This document shows positions 1 through 8,089 of a stretch of DNA of 64,000 bases, in pieces. Location: positions 1-64,000 of the forward strand of contig CANRAD010000013.1 of assembly GCA_947628505.1 (NCBI GenBank), in the 5' to 3' direction. Position 1 is the stretch's first letter. Each line of letters begins with the position of its first letter. The notes below the pieces were generated by a model. The model was given only the letters and a program-made list of their open reading frames with translations, was not told the DNA's origin and searched no databases. Origin of the DNA: an uncultured Clostridia bacterium (GTDB lineage: Bacteria; Bacillota; Clostridia; Christensenellales; Borkfalkiaceae). A program made the translations under genes and the position numbers.

Positions 1-1430
1 GCGAGCTGTTTATGCACAGCATAGTGGGCGACCAGAAAATGCTCAACGCCATGATGCTCTATCCCCTCGTGTTTGCGGGCTGCGGACTGCTTGCATGCAT
101 AATAGGTATAAGCTATATAGTTCTCAAACCGAGGTTATCGAAGAACGTACATATGGAACTGAATATTTCCACATGGATATCCGCCGGCATAACCGTCGTC
201 GCGGGAATAGTGATATCCATATTTATGTTCAAGGATATAGGTTCCGGATTGGGCGACATACAGAACCCGGCGTTTCAGGCGGCAGGTTTCCGCCTCGGCG
301 CGTTCAGCCCCTGGCTCGCGGCGGTTCTCGGCATAGCCGCCGGAATAATCATCGGCATCATATCGGAATATTACACGAGTTACGACTATAAGCCCACGAA
401 GGGCATTGCGTCGGCCTCCAAAGAGGGCGCGGCGCTCACGGTAACGCAGGGCCTTGCAACGGGCATGATAAGCTGTATGCTTCCCGTGGTAGTGCTCGCG
501 GCGGCGATATTCGGAAGCTATGCAATAGCCGGAATGTACGGCGTTGCGTGCGCGGCGTTCGGCATGCTTTCGTTCGTTGCGGCAACCGTTTCGGTTGATA
601 CTTACGGTCCCATTTCGGACAACGCGGGCGGCATTGCGGAGATGAGCTATCTCGACGAGGGCGTGCGCGAAATAACCGATAAGCTCGACTCCGTCGGCAA
701 CACCACGGCGGCTATCGGCAAGGGCTTTGCAATAGGTTCGGCTTCGTTTGCGGCTCTTTCGCTCATGACGTCGTATCTGTTTGCGTTCCAGAACATAAAC
801 TTAATCGAGCAACTCGCTCTCAATATCATAAACCCCATGACGCTCTGCGGAGCTCTGTGCGGCGCGGCGTTGCCCTTCATGTTCTCGGGCATGCTCATAA
901 ACGCCGTTGCGAAAGCGGCGAGAAAGATGGTAGAAGAAGTCCGCCGTCAGTTCAACGAAATAGAGGGCTTGCGCGAGGGCGAAGTTCTGCCCGACTACAA
1001 GACGTGCATAGAGATATCCTCGTCGGGCGCGCTCAAAGAAATGCGCATACCCTGCATAATGTGCATACTCTTCCCGCTTGTTACCGGCTTCATATTCGGA
1101 CCTATGTTCGTCGGCGGAGTTCTTATGGGCGCAACCATAGCGGCGATTATGCTCGCGATATTCTGCGGCAACTCGGGCGGCGCGTGGGATAACGCGAAGA
1201 AGTATATCGAATCCGGCGGCATAGAGGGCGAAAAGAAAGGCGGAGCCGCTCACGACGCTTCCGTTGTCGGCGACACGGTAGGCGATCCTCTGAAAGACAC
1301 GGTAGGCCCGTCTCTCGACATACTGATAAAGATAATGTCCACCATATCTCTTGCCACGGTGGTAGTGTTCAGCAACTACAATCTGTTCGAGGCTTGCGGA
1401 TGGATGCAGTCTCTCGGGCTCAGATGGTAA
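1..1430 (+). CDS. hppA: Membrane-bound K+-dependent pyrophosphatase, C-terminal part (cut by window start)
   Basis: The frame is open to the left edge, so the N-terminal third, with the first substrate-binding acidic motif, lies outside the window. The visible ~475 residues are a chain of long hydrophobic helices typical of the integral-membrane PPases that couple PPi hydrolysis to H+ or Na+ pumping. The conserved loop reads GNTTAAIGKG; Ala followed three residues later by Gly at the two diagnostic positions is the signature of the K+-dependent class, to which the known Na+-pumping members belong. The C-terminal acidic loop (GGAWDNAKKYIE, then DTVGDPLKDTVGPS) that completes the Mg-PPi site is intact. 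A strong terminator follows, so it ends its transcription unit. H+ versus Na+ specificity cannot be settled because the residues that decide it are not all in view. Confidence 0.95.
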   Translation, partial: ELFMHSIVGDQKMLNAMMLYPLVFAGCGLLACIIGISYIVLKPRLSKNVHMELNISTWISAGITVVAGIVISIFMFKDIGSGLGDIQNPAFQAAGFRLGAFSPWLAAVLGIAAGIIIGIISEYYTSYDYKPTKGIASASKEGAALTVTQGLATGMISCMLPVVVLAAAIFGSYAIAGMYGVACAAFGMLSFVAATVSVDTYGPISDNAGGIAEMSYLDEGVREITDKLDSVGNTTAAIGKGFAIGSASFAALSLMTSYLFAFQNINLIEQLALNIINPMTLCGALCGAALPFMFSGMLINAVAKAARKMVEEVRRQFNEIEGLREGEVLPDYKTCIEISSSGALKEMRIPCIMCILFPLVTGFIFGPMFVGGVLMGATIAAIMLAIFCGNSGGAWDNAKKYIESGGIEGEKKGGAAHDASVVGDTVGDPLKDTVGPSLDILIKIMSTISLATVVVFSNYNLFEACGWMQSLGLRW

Positions 1431-1452
1431 GTTTTACGGATAAAAAAGAACG

Positions 1453-1486
1453 GCCGTGCGGCGAAATCGCCGCACGGCTCATTTTT
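1453..1486 (+). terminator. Rho-independent terminator after hppA
   Basis: An 11-bp perfect GC-rich stem (GCCGTGCGGCG, loop AAAT) is followed by a T-rich tract. Confidence 0.85.
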
Positions 1487-1511
1487 ATCTTCAAAAAGGC
1501 TTCAAAATTTC

Positions 1512-1540
1512 TTTACAAACAAAATAATATCTGCTAAAAT
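1512..1540 (+). promoter_or_regulatory. Promoter of rpsB-tsf
   Basis: TTTACA and TAAAAT are separated by exactly 17 bp, with an extended -10 TG one base upstream. It lies between the hppA terminator and rpsB and predicts transcription starting near 1547, giving a leader of about 110 nt. Confidence 0.75.
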
Positions 1541-1546
1541 ACTAAG

Positions 1547-1658
1547 GCTGTAAAAATTCACACCCGAAGGGCGGGCGTTCCGTGGCGGTAAAATCTTTCA
1601 ATGTCGCAATAAACGCCGTAAAAGCCGCGTCTTCGGGGAGGTAAACGGAGGAATTGAA
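1547..1658 (+). promoter_or_regulatory. Structured leader of rpsB
   Basis: The leader has nested long-range complementarity: CCCGAAG (1563-1569) pairs with CTTCGGG (1631-1637), and inside it GGCGTT (1574-1579) pairs with AACGCC (1612-1617). The outer right arm abuts the GGGAGG/GGAGG ribosome binding region. This is the sort of structure an r-protein could bind to repress its own operon; binding by S2 is inference. Confidence 0.45.
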
Positions 1659-2471
1659 ATGGCGGTTATAACAATGAAACAACTGCTCGAAGCGGGCGTA
1701 CACTTCGGGCACCAGACGAGAAAATGGAATCCCAAGATGAGCAAATACATCTATGCGGCGAGGAACGATATCCATATTATCGATCTTCAACTTACGGTAG
1801 ATCTCATCGAAGAAGCCTATAAATTCGTCTGCGAAAGCGTAAAAGAAGGCAAAACAGTGCTCTTCGTCGGCACGAAAAAGCAGGCTCAGGACGCCATAAA
1901 AGAAGAGGCCGAGCGCTGCGGAATGTATTACGTGAACTCGCGCTGGCTGGGCGGCACGCTCACCAACTTCAAGACCATTCGTTCGCGTATCGACAGAATG
2001 GTCAAGATAGAGAAAATGGAGCAGAACGGCGAGTTCGACCTTCTCCCCAAAAAGGAAGTCGCCAAACTTAAAGACGAGTTCGATAAACTTCAAACCAATC
2101 TCGGCGGCATAAGGGAGATGAACAAGCTCCCCGGCGTTATGTTCGTGGTTGATCCCCATAACGAGGATATAGCCGTATCCGAGGCGAGAAAGCTCAATAT
2201 CCCCATCGTGGCGATAACCGATACCAACTGCGATCCCGATCTTATCGATTACGTAATTCCCGGCAACGACGACGCAATCCGCGCCGTAAAGCTCATTTCG
2301 TCGGTAATCGCAAACGCGGTAATAGAGGCAAATCAGGGCGAAACTCCCGTGCTTCCTTCCGAGGAAGACGAGGGCGAGCCCGTATCCATAGAAGAAGTAG
2401 TGGCGGCGGCGGAAGAAGTTCCCGCTGAGGAAGCAGAAGCCGTATCCGCAGAAGACAAGGAGGAAGAATAA
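1659..2471 (+). CDS. rpsB: 30S ribosomal protein S2
   Basis: S2 is a universal small-subunit protein that binds between the head and body of the 30S particle. The 270-residue product has the family N-terminus ([20 protein letters not shown]), the internal [12 protein letters not shown] motif and the [12 protein letters not shown] segment, followed by an acidic alanine/glutamate-rich tail of about 40 residues that many Clostridia carry. The start is fixed by a GGAGG eight bases upstream and by alignment of the N-terminal motif. It is followed two bases later by tsf, the conserved bacterial gene pair, and is preceded by its own promoter and a folded leader. Confidence 0.98.
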   Translation: MAVITMKQLLEAGVHFGHQTRKWNPKMSKYIYAARNDIHIIDLQLTVDLIEEAYKFVCESVKEGKTVLFVGTKKQAQDAIKEEAERCGMYYVNSRWLGGTLTNFKTIRSRIDRMVKIEKMEQNGEFDLLPKKEVAKLKDEFDKLQTNLGGIREMNKLPGVMFVVDPHNEDIAVSEARKLNIPIVAITDTNCDPDLIDYVIPGNDDAIRAVKLISSVIANAVIEANQGETPVLPSEEDEGEPVSIEEVVAAAEEVPAEEAEAVSAEDKEEE

Positions 2472-2473
2472 TT

Positions 2474-3376
2474 ATGGCATTCACGGCAAAGGACGTAATG
2501 ACTCTGCGCGAGAAGAGCGGAGCCGGAATGATGGACTGCAAAAAGGCTCTTGCCGACGCCGACGGCGATATAGAAAAGGCTTCGGAGCTTCTCCGCGAGC
2601 GCGGCATAGCCAAGGCCGTTAAGAAAGAGGGCAGAATAGCCGCGGAGGGCGTCGTAGGCGCGTTCGTATGCGGCAAGTGCGGCACGGGCGTTCTCCTCGA
2701 AATCAACTGCGAGAGCGATTTCGTATCCCGCGGCGAGAAATTCCACGCGATAGTCGACGAAGTCGCAAAAGTCGTGGCGAGCGAAAAGCCCGCCGACGTC
2801 GAGGCTCTCAACGCTTGCAAACTCGGCGACGGCACCGTAAAGGACTACATCATCTCCCAGACGGCTGTAATAGGCGAGAAGATTTCCATACGTCGTTTCG
2901 CGATTTTCGAGAACGCGGGCAAAATAGAGACGTATATCCATATGGGCGGCAAGGTAGGCGTTATGGTCGAAGCCGAAGACTTCAAAGAGGGCGCAGAGGA
3001 GACGTTGCACGACGTCGCTTTGCAGATAGCCGCTTCCAAGCCCGAATATCTCGTTTCGTCAGACGTTCCGGCAGACGTGCTCGCCAAGGAAAAGGAGATT
3101 ATGCTCGTTCAGATGCAGAACGATCCCAAAAACGCGAACAAACCTCAGAACATTCTCGAAAAGATAGTCGAGGGCAAACTCGGCAAATATTATCAGGACA
3201 ACTGTCTTATGGAGCAGCCGTTCGTAAAGGACGACAGCCTCAAAGTTGCGCAGGTTATAGGCGATAAGTTCAAAGTAAAGCGTTTCGTGCGCTTCGAAAT
3301 GGGCGAAGGTCTCGAAAAGAAGAACGAGAACTTGCAGGACGAAGTGGCGAAGCAGATAGAGTCCATGAAGAAGTAA
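2474..3376 (+). CDS. tsf: Translation elongation factor Ts
   Basis: EF-Ts is the guanine nucleotide exchange factor that recycles EF-Tu-GDP. The 300-residue protein begins with the UBA-like N-terminal domain (KDVMTLREKSGAGMMDCKKAL) and continues with the core that contacts EF-Tu. The AGGAGGAAG at the end of rpsB serves as its ribosome binding site, so the two are translationally close. The length is the usual ~300 for Bacillota. A terminator follows, so unlike in most relatives pyrH is not in the same transcript; about 4 kb of accessory genes intervene. Confidence 0.98.
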   Translation: MAFTAKDVMTLREKSGAGMMDCKKALADADGDIEKASELLRERGIAKAVKKEGRIAAEGVVGAFVCGKCGTGVLLEINCESDFVSRGEKFHAIVDEVAKVVASEKPADVEALNACKLGDGTVKDYIISQTAVIGEKISIRRFAIFENAGKIETYIHMGGKVGVMVEAEDFKEGAEETLHDVALQIAASKPEYLVSSDVPADVLAKEKEIMLVQMQNDPKNANKPQNILEKIVEGKLGKYYQDNCLMEQPFVKDDSLKVAQVIGDKFKVKRFVRFEMGEGLEKKNENLQDEVAKQIESMKK

Positions 3377-3420
3377 AGTCGTTTAACGGCGGCTCAGACG
3401 TCTTTGATAAAAATTATGTT

Positions 3421-3455
3421 CGGGGAGGCAAAACGCCTCCCCGATTTATTTGCTT
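3421..3455 (+). terminator. Terminator of the rpsB-tsf operon
   Basis: A 9-bp stem CGGGGAGGC / GCCTCCCCG with a 5-nt loop is followed by a T-rich run. Confidence 0.85.
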
Positions 3456-3474
3456 TTGATTTATGTTCAGACCG

Positions 3475-3525
3475 AAAAAACGGGCTCCGGAGAAGCCGAA
3501 ACTTTCCGAAGCCCGTTCTTATTTG
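3475..3525 (-). terminator. Terminator of the minus-strand lipoprotein gene
   Basis: On the minus strand CGGGCTTCGGA pairs with TCCGGAGCCCG (one mismatch) and is followed by a run of six Ts. It sits just past the stop codon of the 3559-4641 gene. Confidence 0.6.
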
Positions 3526-3558
3526 TTCTTATTCAATTAATGTTCGCGTCGATTGATT

Positions 3559-4641
3559 TTACCCTTCGGTTTGCTCGCCGAAGCCGGGCGTTTCGCCGTA
3601 ATAAGCCTCGACGGACATACCGCAACCGAACTTCAAATGGCTCTCGCAGACAAACAGACGGCGTACTTCGAGCGAAAAGCTCAAAACGGCGTCGCTCGAA
3701 AACGAATATTCCTTAAAAAGTCCGCTCTCGTCGAAGGCAAGCGTTATTTCAAAGTCTGTGGAGGAGTAACCGAAATCGGCTCTCGGGATATATTTAAGCA
3801 AATCCTCGGGCAAGAGTTCCTCCAACATATCGTTCAAAAGCCCCGTGAAAAAGCCGTGCGTGGCAACGAGGCGAACGGTCAGCCCTTGCGAATCGTCGAT
3901 TTCGGCGGTAAAGCCCAGCTCGATAAGATTTTCCACCGCAAGCCGCAATGACAATCCCTTTTTTACGTCCTCGGGAATACTCATCACCGCGCCGGCAATC
4001 TCTTGCATCGCCCTATCCGTAAATTCGGCGTTGGCTTTGTCGGAAAGCGCGGAAACGGTTATGCTCTTTTCCGTTCCGTCGGTATCGGTATATAATATGA
4101 GGTCTCCGTCGTGGCGGAAACCGACGTCGAAGGATTTTGAGCGCGGCTCGGAATCGGATTTTGGCGCCGTGTAGCCGATATCGACGCCTGCTTTGCCGCC
4201 GCCGAAAAGATCTATCCCTTCGCCGTCTTTTGCAGAGCGTATGCCGAACGTGTCGTCTATATTCGCTCCGGCCGACAAACCTATGTAAAATTTCTCGCTG
4301 TCGGTTATTTCCGACGTCCATTTCAAATCGTATGAATAATCGGCGTTGCCCGTTGCCCGCAGGGCAAACGACCAATCTTTCGAATCGCTGTCTCCGAAGG
4401 CGTCGGCTATCTCGATTTTGTCGAGCGCGGCAAGGGGCGAAACTTTGTCGTCCGCGCGAACGGACGGATATCCGCTCTCCGCGTCTTCAAACTGTTTTTT
4501 CCCGTTTACGGAAGGAGCAGCGGGTTGCGAACGCGAGTCGTCGCAACTTTCGGCGGCGTTTTGATTTTCGCCGCACGCGGCAAAGGCAAACGCCCCCAAA
4601 GACATTAAAATTCCCAAACAAACACATGCAAATTTTTTCAT
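3559..4641 (-). CDS. Putative lipoprotein of unknown function
   Basis: I do not recognise a family. The 360-residue product starts with a type II signal peptide: a Lys at position 3, a hydrophobic stretch and the lipobox FAAC, with Cys at residue 23 as the likely lipidation site. The mature part begins with a low-complexity linker rich in Asn, Glu, Ser and Pro, then a soluble, mixed alpha/beta sequence with many Asp and Glu residues and no transmembrane helix, so it is probably an extracytoplasmic protein anchored to the outer face of the membrane. The start is set by AAGGAGG upstream. It is transcribed alone, against tsf, with its own promoter and terminator, and belongs to the accessory patch between tsf and pyrH. 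Confidence 0.8.
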   Translation of the reverse strand: MKKFACVCLGILMSLGAFAFAACGENQNAAESCDDSRSQPAAPSVNGKKQFEDAESGYPSVRADDKVSPLAALDKIEIADAFGDSDSKDWSFALRATGNADYSYDLKWTSEITDSEKFYIGLSAGANIDDTFGIRSAKDGEGIDLFGGGKAGVDIGYTAPKSDSEPRSKSFDVGFRHDGDLILYTDTDGTEKSITVSALSDKANAEFTDRAMQEIAGAVMSIPEDVKKGLSLRLAVENLIELGFTAEIDDSQGLTVRLVATHGFFTGLLNDMLEELLPEDLLKYIPRADFGYSSTDFEITLAFDESGLFKEYSFSSDAVLSFSLEVRRLFVCESHLKFGCGMSVEAYYGETPGFGEQTEG

Positions 4642-4670
4642 GTCCGTTCCTCCTTGTTTCTTTCAACTGT

Positions 4671-4701
4671 ATTATAGCACATTCGAACGTATATTTGTCA
4701 A
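4671..4701 (-). promoter_or_regulatory. Promoter of the 3559-4641 lipoprotein gene
   Basis: On the minus strand perfect TTGACA and TATAAT hexamers are separated by 19 bp, two more than optimal, so activity may be modest or activator-assisted. The ~175 bp further upstream, up to the XRE gene, shows nothing I recognise. Confidence 0.5.
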
Positions 4702-4876
4702 CGTTTTTGAATATATCCTGAAAGGGAGATGCCGGCGGAGAGCAGAGATGAAGTTTTGCGAAACGCACAAATCGGAGGGCAGGCGGACGCGGCCGGAATA
4801 AAACACAAATCGGCGCGCGGCCGACAAAATACGCCGCTTTCCTGCACGGGGAACTTTTAAAAACTGTGAATAAAGT

Positions 4877-5161
4877 CTATAATTTTCTCGACAATATATC
4901 TTGAACCACTGATTTGATATGCATGACCTCTTCGTCGGTCAGACCGTCCAGCGCAAGATAATTCCGGGTGTTCAAATCAAGCAGATAATCGGTGGAAACG
5001 TCGAAATACCCGGCTAATTTAACCAGCATTTCGATGGACGGCTGTATGTTGTCGTTTTCCCAGTTTGAAACGCATTGTTTGCTTACGTGCAGGGCTTTCC
5101 CGAGTTCAACCTGGCTTATGCCCCTCAGCTTGCGTAATTTTTTAATGTTTTCGTTAAGCAT
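4877..5161 (-). CDS. XRE-family helix-turn-helix regulator
   Basis: The 94-residue protein is a Cro/CI-type DNA-binding domain: residues 5-60 contain the five-helix fold with GISQVELGKALHVSKQCVSNWE as scanning and recognition helices, and the family ending FDVSTDYLLDL. The last ~25 residues form a short helix that could dimerise. It is transcribed divergently from the lipoprotein gene at 5351, and the shared intergenic region holds three repeat units that are natural candidates for its operator. It therefore probably represses or activates that lipoprotein and itself; the effector is unknown. Confidence 0.88.
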   Translation of the reverse strand: MLNENIKKLRKLRGISQVELGKALHVSKQCVSNWENDNIQPSIEMLVKLAGYFDVSTDYLLDLNTRNYLALDGLTDEEVMHIKSVVQDILSRKL

Positions 5162-5207
5162 GATTTTTTCCTATGTCAAATTATCAGATACAATCATACA
5201 AATGTAA

Positions 5208-5313
5208 TTGACCAATTTATAAAATACTTTTGTATACTGATTTTTGACAATTTTTTTAAAGTCTTAAAAGTATACGGATTTGCTTGACAATTTTTGAAAT
5301 ACTTTTGTATACT
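5208..5313. repeat. Three degenerate promoter-like repeats, candidate XRE operators
   Basis: Units begin at 5208, 5244 and 5284. Each starts TTGAC(C/A)AATTT and ends with a version of AAGTATAC or ATACTTTTGTATACT. The first and third are nearly identical over ~30 bp; the middle one carries the 3' part in a diverged form. ATACTTTTGTATAC is a partial palindrome. The array spans the divergent intergenic region between the XRE gene and the lipoprotein gene. Confidence 0.6.
5284..5313 (+). promoter_or_regulatory. Promoter of the 5351 lipoprotein gene
   Basis: TTGACA and TATACT with an 18-bp spacer lie within the third repeat unit, 38 bp upstream of the start codon. A second promoter-like pair, TTGACC and TATACT (19 bp), occurs in the first unit at 5208-5238. 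Confidence 0.65.
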
Positions 5314-5350
5314 AATAATTGGCAAAACCATAAAAAGGAGATACATTTTA

Positions 5351-6904
5351 ATGAACAAACTAAGCAAAATTTTTACTGCGGCCGCATGCGCCGTAATAGG
5401 CACGGCGATGGCTGTTTCGCTTGCGGCTTGCAACGAAACGCCGGAAGAGCCGGCAAAGACGTTGACTTCGATATCGTTGCAGACGAGCGGAGTTACCACA
5501 ACTTTCACCGTCGGCGATCAGTTTACCGCGGAAGGATTGCAAGTTACGGCTAAGTATTCCGACGATTCCGAAAAAATTGTAACCGAATACACCGTCAAAG
5601 CATATCAGGGCGACACGATTGTAAACTTAAACGAAGAGTTTACCGTTGCGGGGCAGTACAGCGCCGAAGTAACCTATGAAGGAAAGGAAGCAAGTTATAG
5701 TCTTACGGTATCCGAAGCCGATACGCGCGTGCACGTTTCGTCCGCCGCGGATCTTGTAAGCGCGCTTGCAAGCGACTGCGAAATAGTTTTGGACGGCAAT
5801 ATCGAAACGGACGAACACTTTACCGTCGACCATACCGTCTCAATCGACCTCAACGGTAAGACCATAACTCAGACGGAAGAAAAGGAGAATGCACTTTTCG
5901 AAGTAACCGGCAAACTCACCGTTACGGGAGAGGGCACCGTTTCGGCAAAGCACTACGTATTCCGCGTAGGCGCTAATCCCGCAACCGACGGCGAAATCGT
6001 TCTGGAAAGCGGCACTTACACTACCGAAAGCGCTTCCGTATTGTCGATGGTACGCGGCTCTGCCGAGATAAAGGGCGGAGATTATTCGGTAACCTATTCG
6101 GGCGGCGACAAGTGGCTTGTAAACGGACAGGACGAAAATCTCGCGGATATAGAAATAACCGTTACGGGCGGAACCTTCCACGGCTTCGATCCCTCAGACA
6201 AGACAATTTCCGACTGCACAATTCCCGAAGATTATATATGCAAAAAGGGCGCTCAGCAGGATTCCGCCAATAAGGACGTCTACACCGTAAGCGCGCTCCA
6301 AGTCAAAGAAGTCGGCACTTTCGCTCAGCTCAAAGACGCCGTTGCCGACGATTGCCTCATCAAACTCACCGCCAACATTGAGGACGCAAACGACAGAATT
6401 GAAATCACCAAACACATAGTTCTCGACCTCAACGGCAAAACTCTCAAAGGCACCGTTCAATCGGGTAAAGGCACCCTTATATGGGTGAAAGACGGCGAAC
6501 TTTACGTCAAGGGCGAGGGAACCGTGGAGAGCGTGAACGGCTATACGGTTGACGTCGGTTCGCAAAATTATACTCTGACGGGCAAACTCGTAATAGAGGG
6601 CGGTATTTTCAAAGCCGGCAACGCGGCTACGGTTGTGCAGGTTGAAAAGGGAATCGCGCAGATAAAGGGCGGCGAATTTTCGGTTACCGAAGACGCCTAC
6701 GGCAACAATTATGTGCTCAACTGCATAGACAATACAGCCGACGCGAACATAGAGGTAACGGGCGGAAAGTTCTATAAATTCAATCCCGCCGAAGCCGACA
6801 ACCATGATGGCGGCGCTACGGTAAAAACCAACTATGTTCAGAGCGGATACAGTTCCGCTGCCGACGGCGAATACTATACCGTATCGGCAAATGTCGCAGG
6901 TTAA
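5351..6904 (+). CDS. Lipoprotein with Ig-like domain and two repeated beta-rich modules
   Basis: The start at 5351 is chosen because AAAAGGAG lies ten bases upstream and a lipoprotein signal peptide follows directly (lipobox LAAC, Cys at about residue 27). Residues ~37-125 resemble bacterial Ig-like group 3 domains (TLTSISLQTSG to YSLTV). Residues ~129-300 and ~322-517 are two copies of a module that opens with (D/Q)L(V/K)(S/D)A(L/V)A.DC and proceeds through (I/L)DLNGKT(I/L), GEGTV and IKGG(D/E)(Y/F)SVT to TGG(T/K)F; the regular Gly turns suggest a right-handed beta-helix. The 517-residue protein is probably displayed on the cell surface, perhaps binding glycan or host protein. No catalytic motif is evident. 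It faces the XRE regulator gene across shared repeats. Confidence 0.82.
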   Translation: MNKLSKIFTAAACAVIGTAMAVSLAACNETPEEPAKTLTSISLQTSGVTTTFTVGDQFTAEGLQVTAKYSDDSEKIVTEYTVKAYQGDTIVNLNEEFTVAGQYSAEVTYEGKEASYSLTVSEADTRVHVSSAADLVSALASDCEIVLDGNIETDEHFTVDHTVSIDLNGKTITQTEEKENALFEVTGKLTVTGEGTVSAKHYVFRVGANPATDGEIVLESGTYTTESASVLSMVRGSAEIKGGDYSVTYSGGDKWLVNGQDENLADIEITVTGGTFHGFDPSDKTISDCTIPEDYICKKGAQQDSANKDVYTVSALQVKEVGTFAQLKDAVADDCLIKLTANIEDANDRIEITKHIVLDLNGKTLKGTVQSGKGTLIWVKDGELYVKGEGTVESVNGYTVDVGSQNYTLTGKLVIEGGIFKAGNAATVVQVEKGIAQIKGGEFSVTEDAYGNNYVLNCIDNTADANIEVTGGKFYKFNPAEADNHDGGATVKTNYVQSGYSSAADGEYYTVSANVAG

Positions 6905-6940
6905 TTCAAACGCAGTGCGTTATTTATGACAACGCAATAA

Positions 6941-6970
6941 AACGCGCCCCGCAACAGGGCGCGTTTTTAA
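6941..6970 (+). terminator. Terminator of the 5351 lipoprotein gene
   Basis: A 9-bp stem AACGCGCCC / GGGCGCGTT with a 7-nt loop is followed by Ts. Confidence 0.8.
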
Positions 6971-7007
6971 ATTTTATCGGTCGGGCGCGTTCAACGCCTC
7001 TCCTTAT

Positions 7008-7190
7008 TCAAAACATTTCGAGCGCGAAAAGATAGTCGGCGGAAATATCGTAAAGTCGGCAGAGCGTGATTATCTGCGAGTAGTTCAGCTCGTATATCCC
7101 GTTTTCGAAACGGCTGTATTGCTGTTGCGACATGTGCAGTATCTGCGCCGCCTCGGTCTGCTTGTAGCCCGCGGGGAAAACAGAATACAA
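7008..7190 (-). pseudogene. N-terminally truncated XRE helix-turn-helix remnant
   Basis: The frame encodes about 60 residues covering helices 2 to 5 of a Cro/CI domain (YKQTEAAQILHMSQQQYSRF, then ELNYSQIITLCRLYDISADY). The first helix that should precede GYKQTE is missing: upstream codons read VFPA and show no homology, the only available start is TTG, and no ribosome binding site is in place. A strong hairpin (7217-7251) lies directly upstream. It looks like a 5'-degraded relic, although translation from TTG as a small protein cannot be excluded. Confidence 0.5.
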
Positions 7191-7216
7191 GGCGGTTTTC
7201 GGAACTTGCCTTGAAT

Positions 7217-7251
7217 TAAACGCGCCGCAGAGCGAAGCCCTGCGGCGCGTT
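7217..7251. terminator. Long GC-rich hairpin between the XRE remnant and pyrH
   Basis: A 13-bp perfect stem AAACGCGCCGCAG / CTGCGGCGCGTTT has a 9-nt loop. The T tract is short on either strand, so it may be a decayed bidirectional terminator. Confidence 0.5.
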
Positions 7252-7284
7252 TGGCGTTGCGGGAAATTTTTATGGCGGAAATCA

Positions 7285-7313
7285 TTGATATTTATAGTCG
7301 GATATGCTATAAT
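7285..7313 (+). promoter_or_regulatory. Promoter of the pyrH operon
   Basis: TTGATA and TATAAT lie 17 bp apart with an extended -10 (TGC before TATAAT). The start is predicted near 7320, leaving a ~23-nt leader with AAGGAG. Confidence 0.85.
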
Positions 7314-7342
7314 ATTTTGGAATAAAATTCCAAGGAGCGGAT

Positions 7343-8053
7343 ATGTTGCCCAAATACAAGAGAGTGCTCATAAAACTTTCCGGCGAAGCGCTTGCCGGCG
7401 CGGCCGGGCACGGACTTGACGAAAACGTCATTTCAGGCGTCGTAAATCAGATAAAAAAGATACACGATATGGGCGTTCAGGTAGCTCTCGTGATAGGCGG
7501 AGGCAACTTCTGGCGCGGCAGACAGGGCAAACAGATGGAGCGCACCACCGCGGACCATATGGGCATGCTCGCCACGGTAATGAATTCCCTCGCAATGATG
7601 GACGCTCTGGAACAGCGCGGAATACCCACACGCGTGCAGACTGCGCTCATAATGACGTCCGTAGCCGAACCGTATATCCTCAGAAAAGCTCTGCACCATT
7701 TCGAAAAGGGAAGAGTGGTAATCATGGCTTGCGGAACGGGCAATCCGTATTGTTCGACCGACACGGCCGCCGCGCAGAGAGCTTGCGAAATTCAGGCGGA
7801 CGTTTTGATGATGGCCAAGAACATAGACGGAATTTACGACAGCGATCCCAAACTCAATCCGAACGCGAAAAAATACGACCATATAAATTATCTCGACATA
7901 ATCAAAAACGGGATAAAGGCTATGGACACCACGGCGGCGACTATGTGTATGGAAAACAATATCCCCGTGCTCGCTTTCGGGCTCGAAGAGGAAAATTCCA
8001 TAATAAGAGTTGTGTGCGGCGAGAGAATGGGAACCATTATAGACAATAATTAA
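7343..8053 (+). CDS. pyrH: UMP kinase
   Basis: PyrH phosphorylates UMP to UDP with ATP in pyrimidine nucleotide synthesis; bacterial enzymes are hexamers of the amino acid kinase fold. The 236-residue product shows the ATP site KLSGEAL near the N-terminus, the GGGNFWRG loop, the UMP-binding GTGNPYCSTDTAAAQRA segment and KNIDGIYDSDP. AAGGAG precedes the ATG. It is the first gene of a run with frr, uppS, cdsA, dxr and rseP, the standard Bacillota order, but here with its own strong promoter because tsf is not directly upstream. Confidence 0.97.
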   Translation: MLPKYKRVLIKLSGEALAGAAGHGLDENVISGVVNQIKKIHDMGVQVALVIGGGNFWRGRQGKQMERTTADHMGMLATVMNSLAMMDALEQRGIPTRVQTALIMTSVAEPYILRKALHHFEKGRVVIMACGTGNPYCSTDTAAAQRACEIQADVLMMAKNIDGIYDSDPKLNPNAKKYDHINYLDIIKNGIKAMDTTAATMCMENNIPVLAFGLEEENSIIRVVCGERMGTIIDNN

Positions 8054-8089
8054 TAAAAGCGGAACTTTCCGCCCGATAAGGAGGATTAA

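Noticed and set aside
5244-5276. Middle repeat as an independent promoter
   Set aside because: Spacing between TTGACA and TATACG is 21 bp, too long for sigma-A.
7085-7285. Overlapping 66-codon minus-strand frame
   Set aside because: Arg/Ser/Pro-rich composition without motif; the XRE remnant in the other frame is the recognisable sequence.
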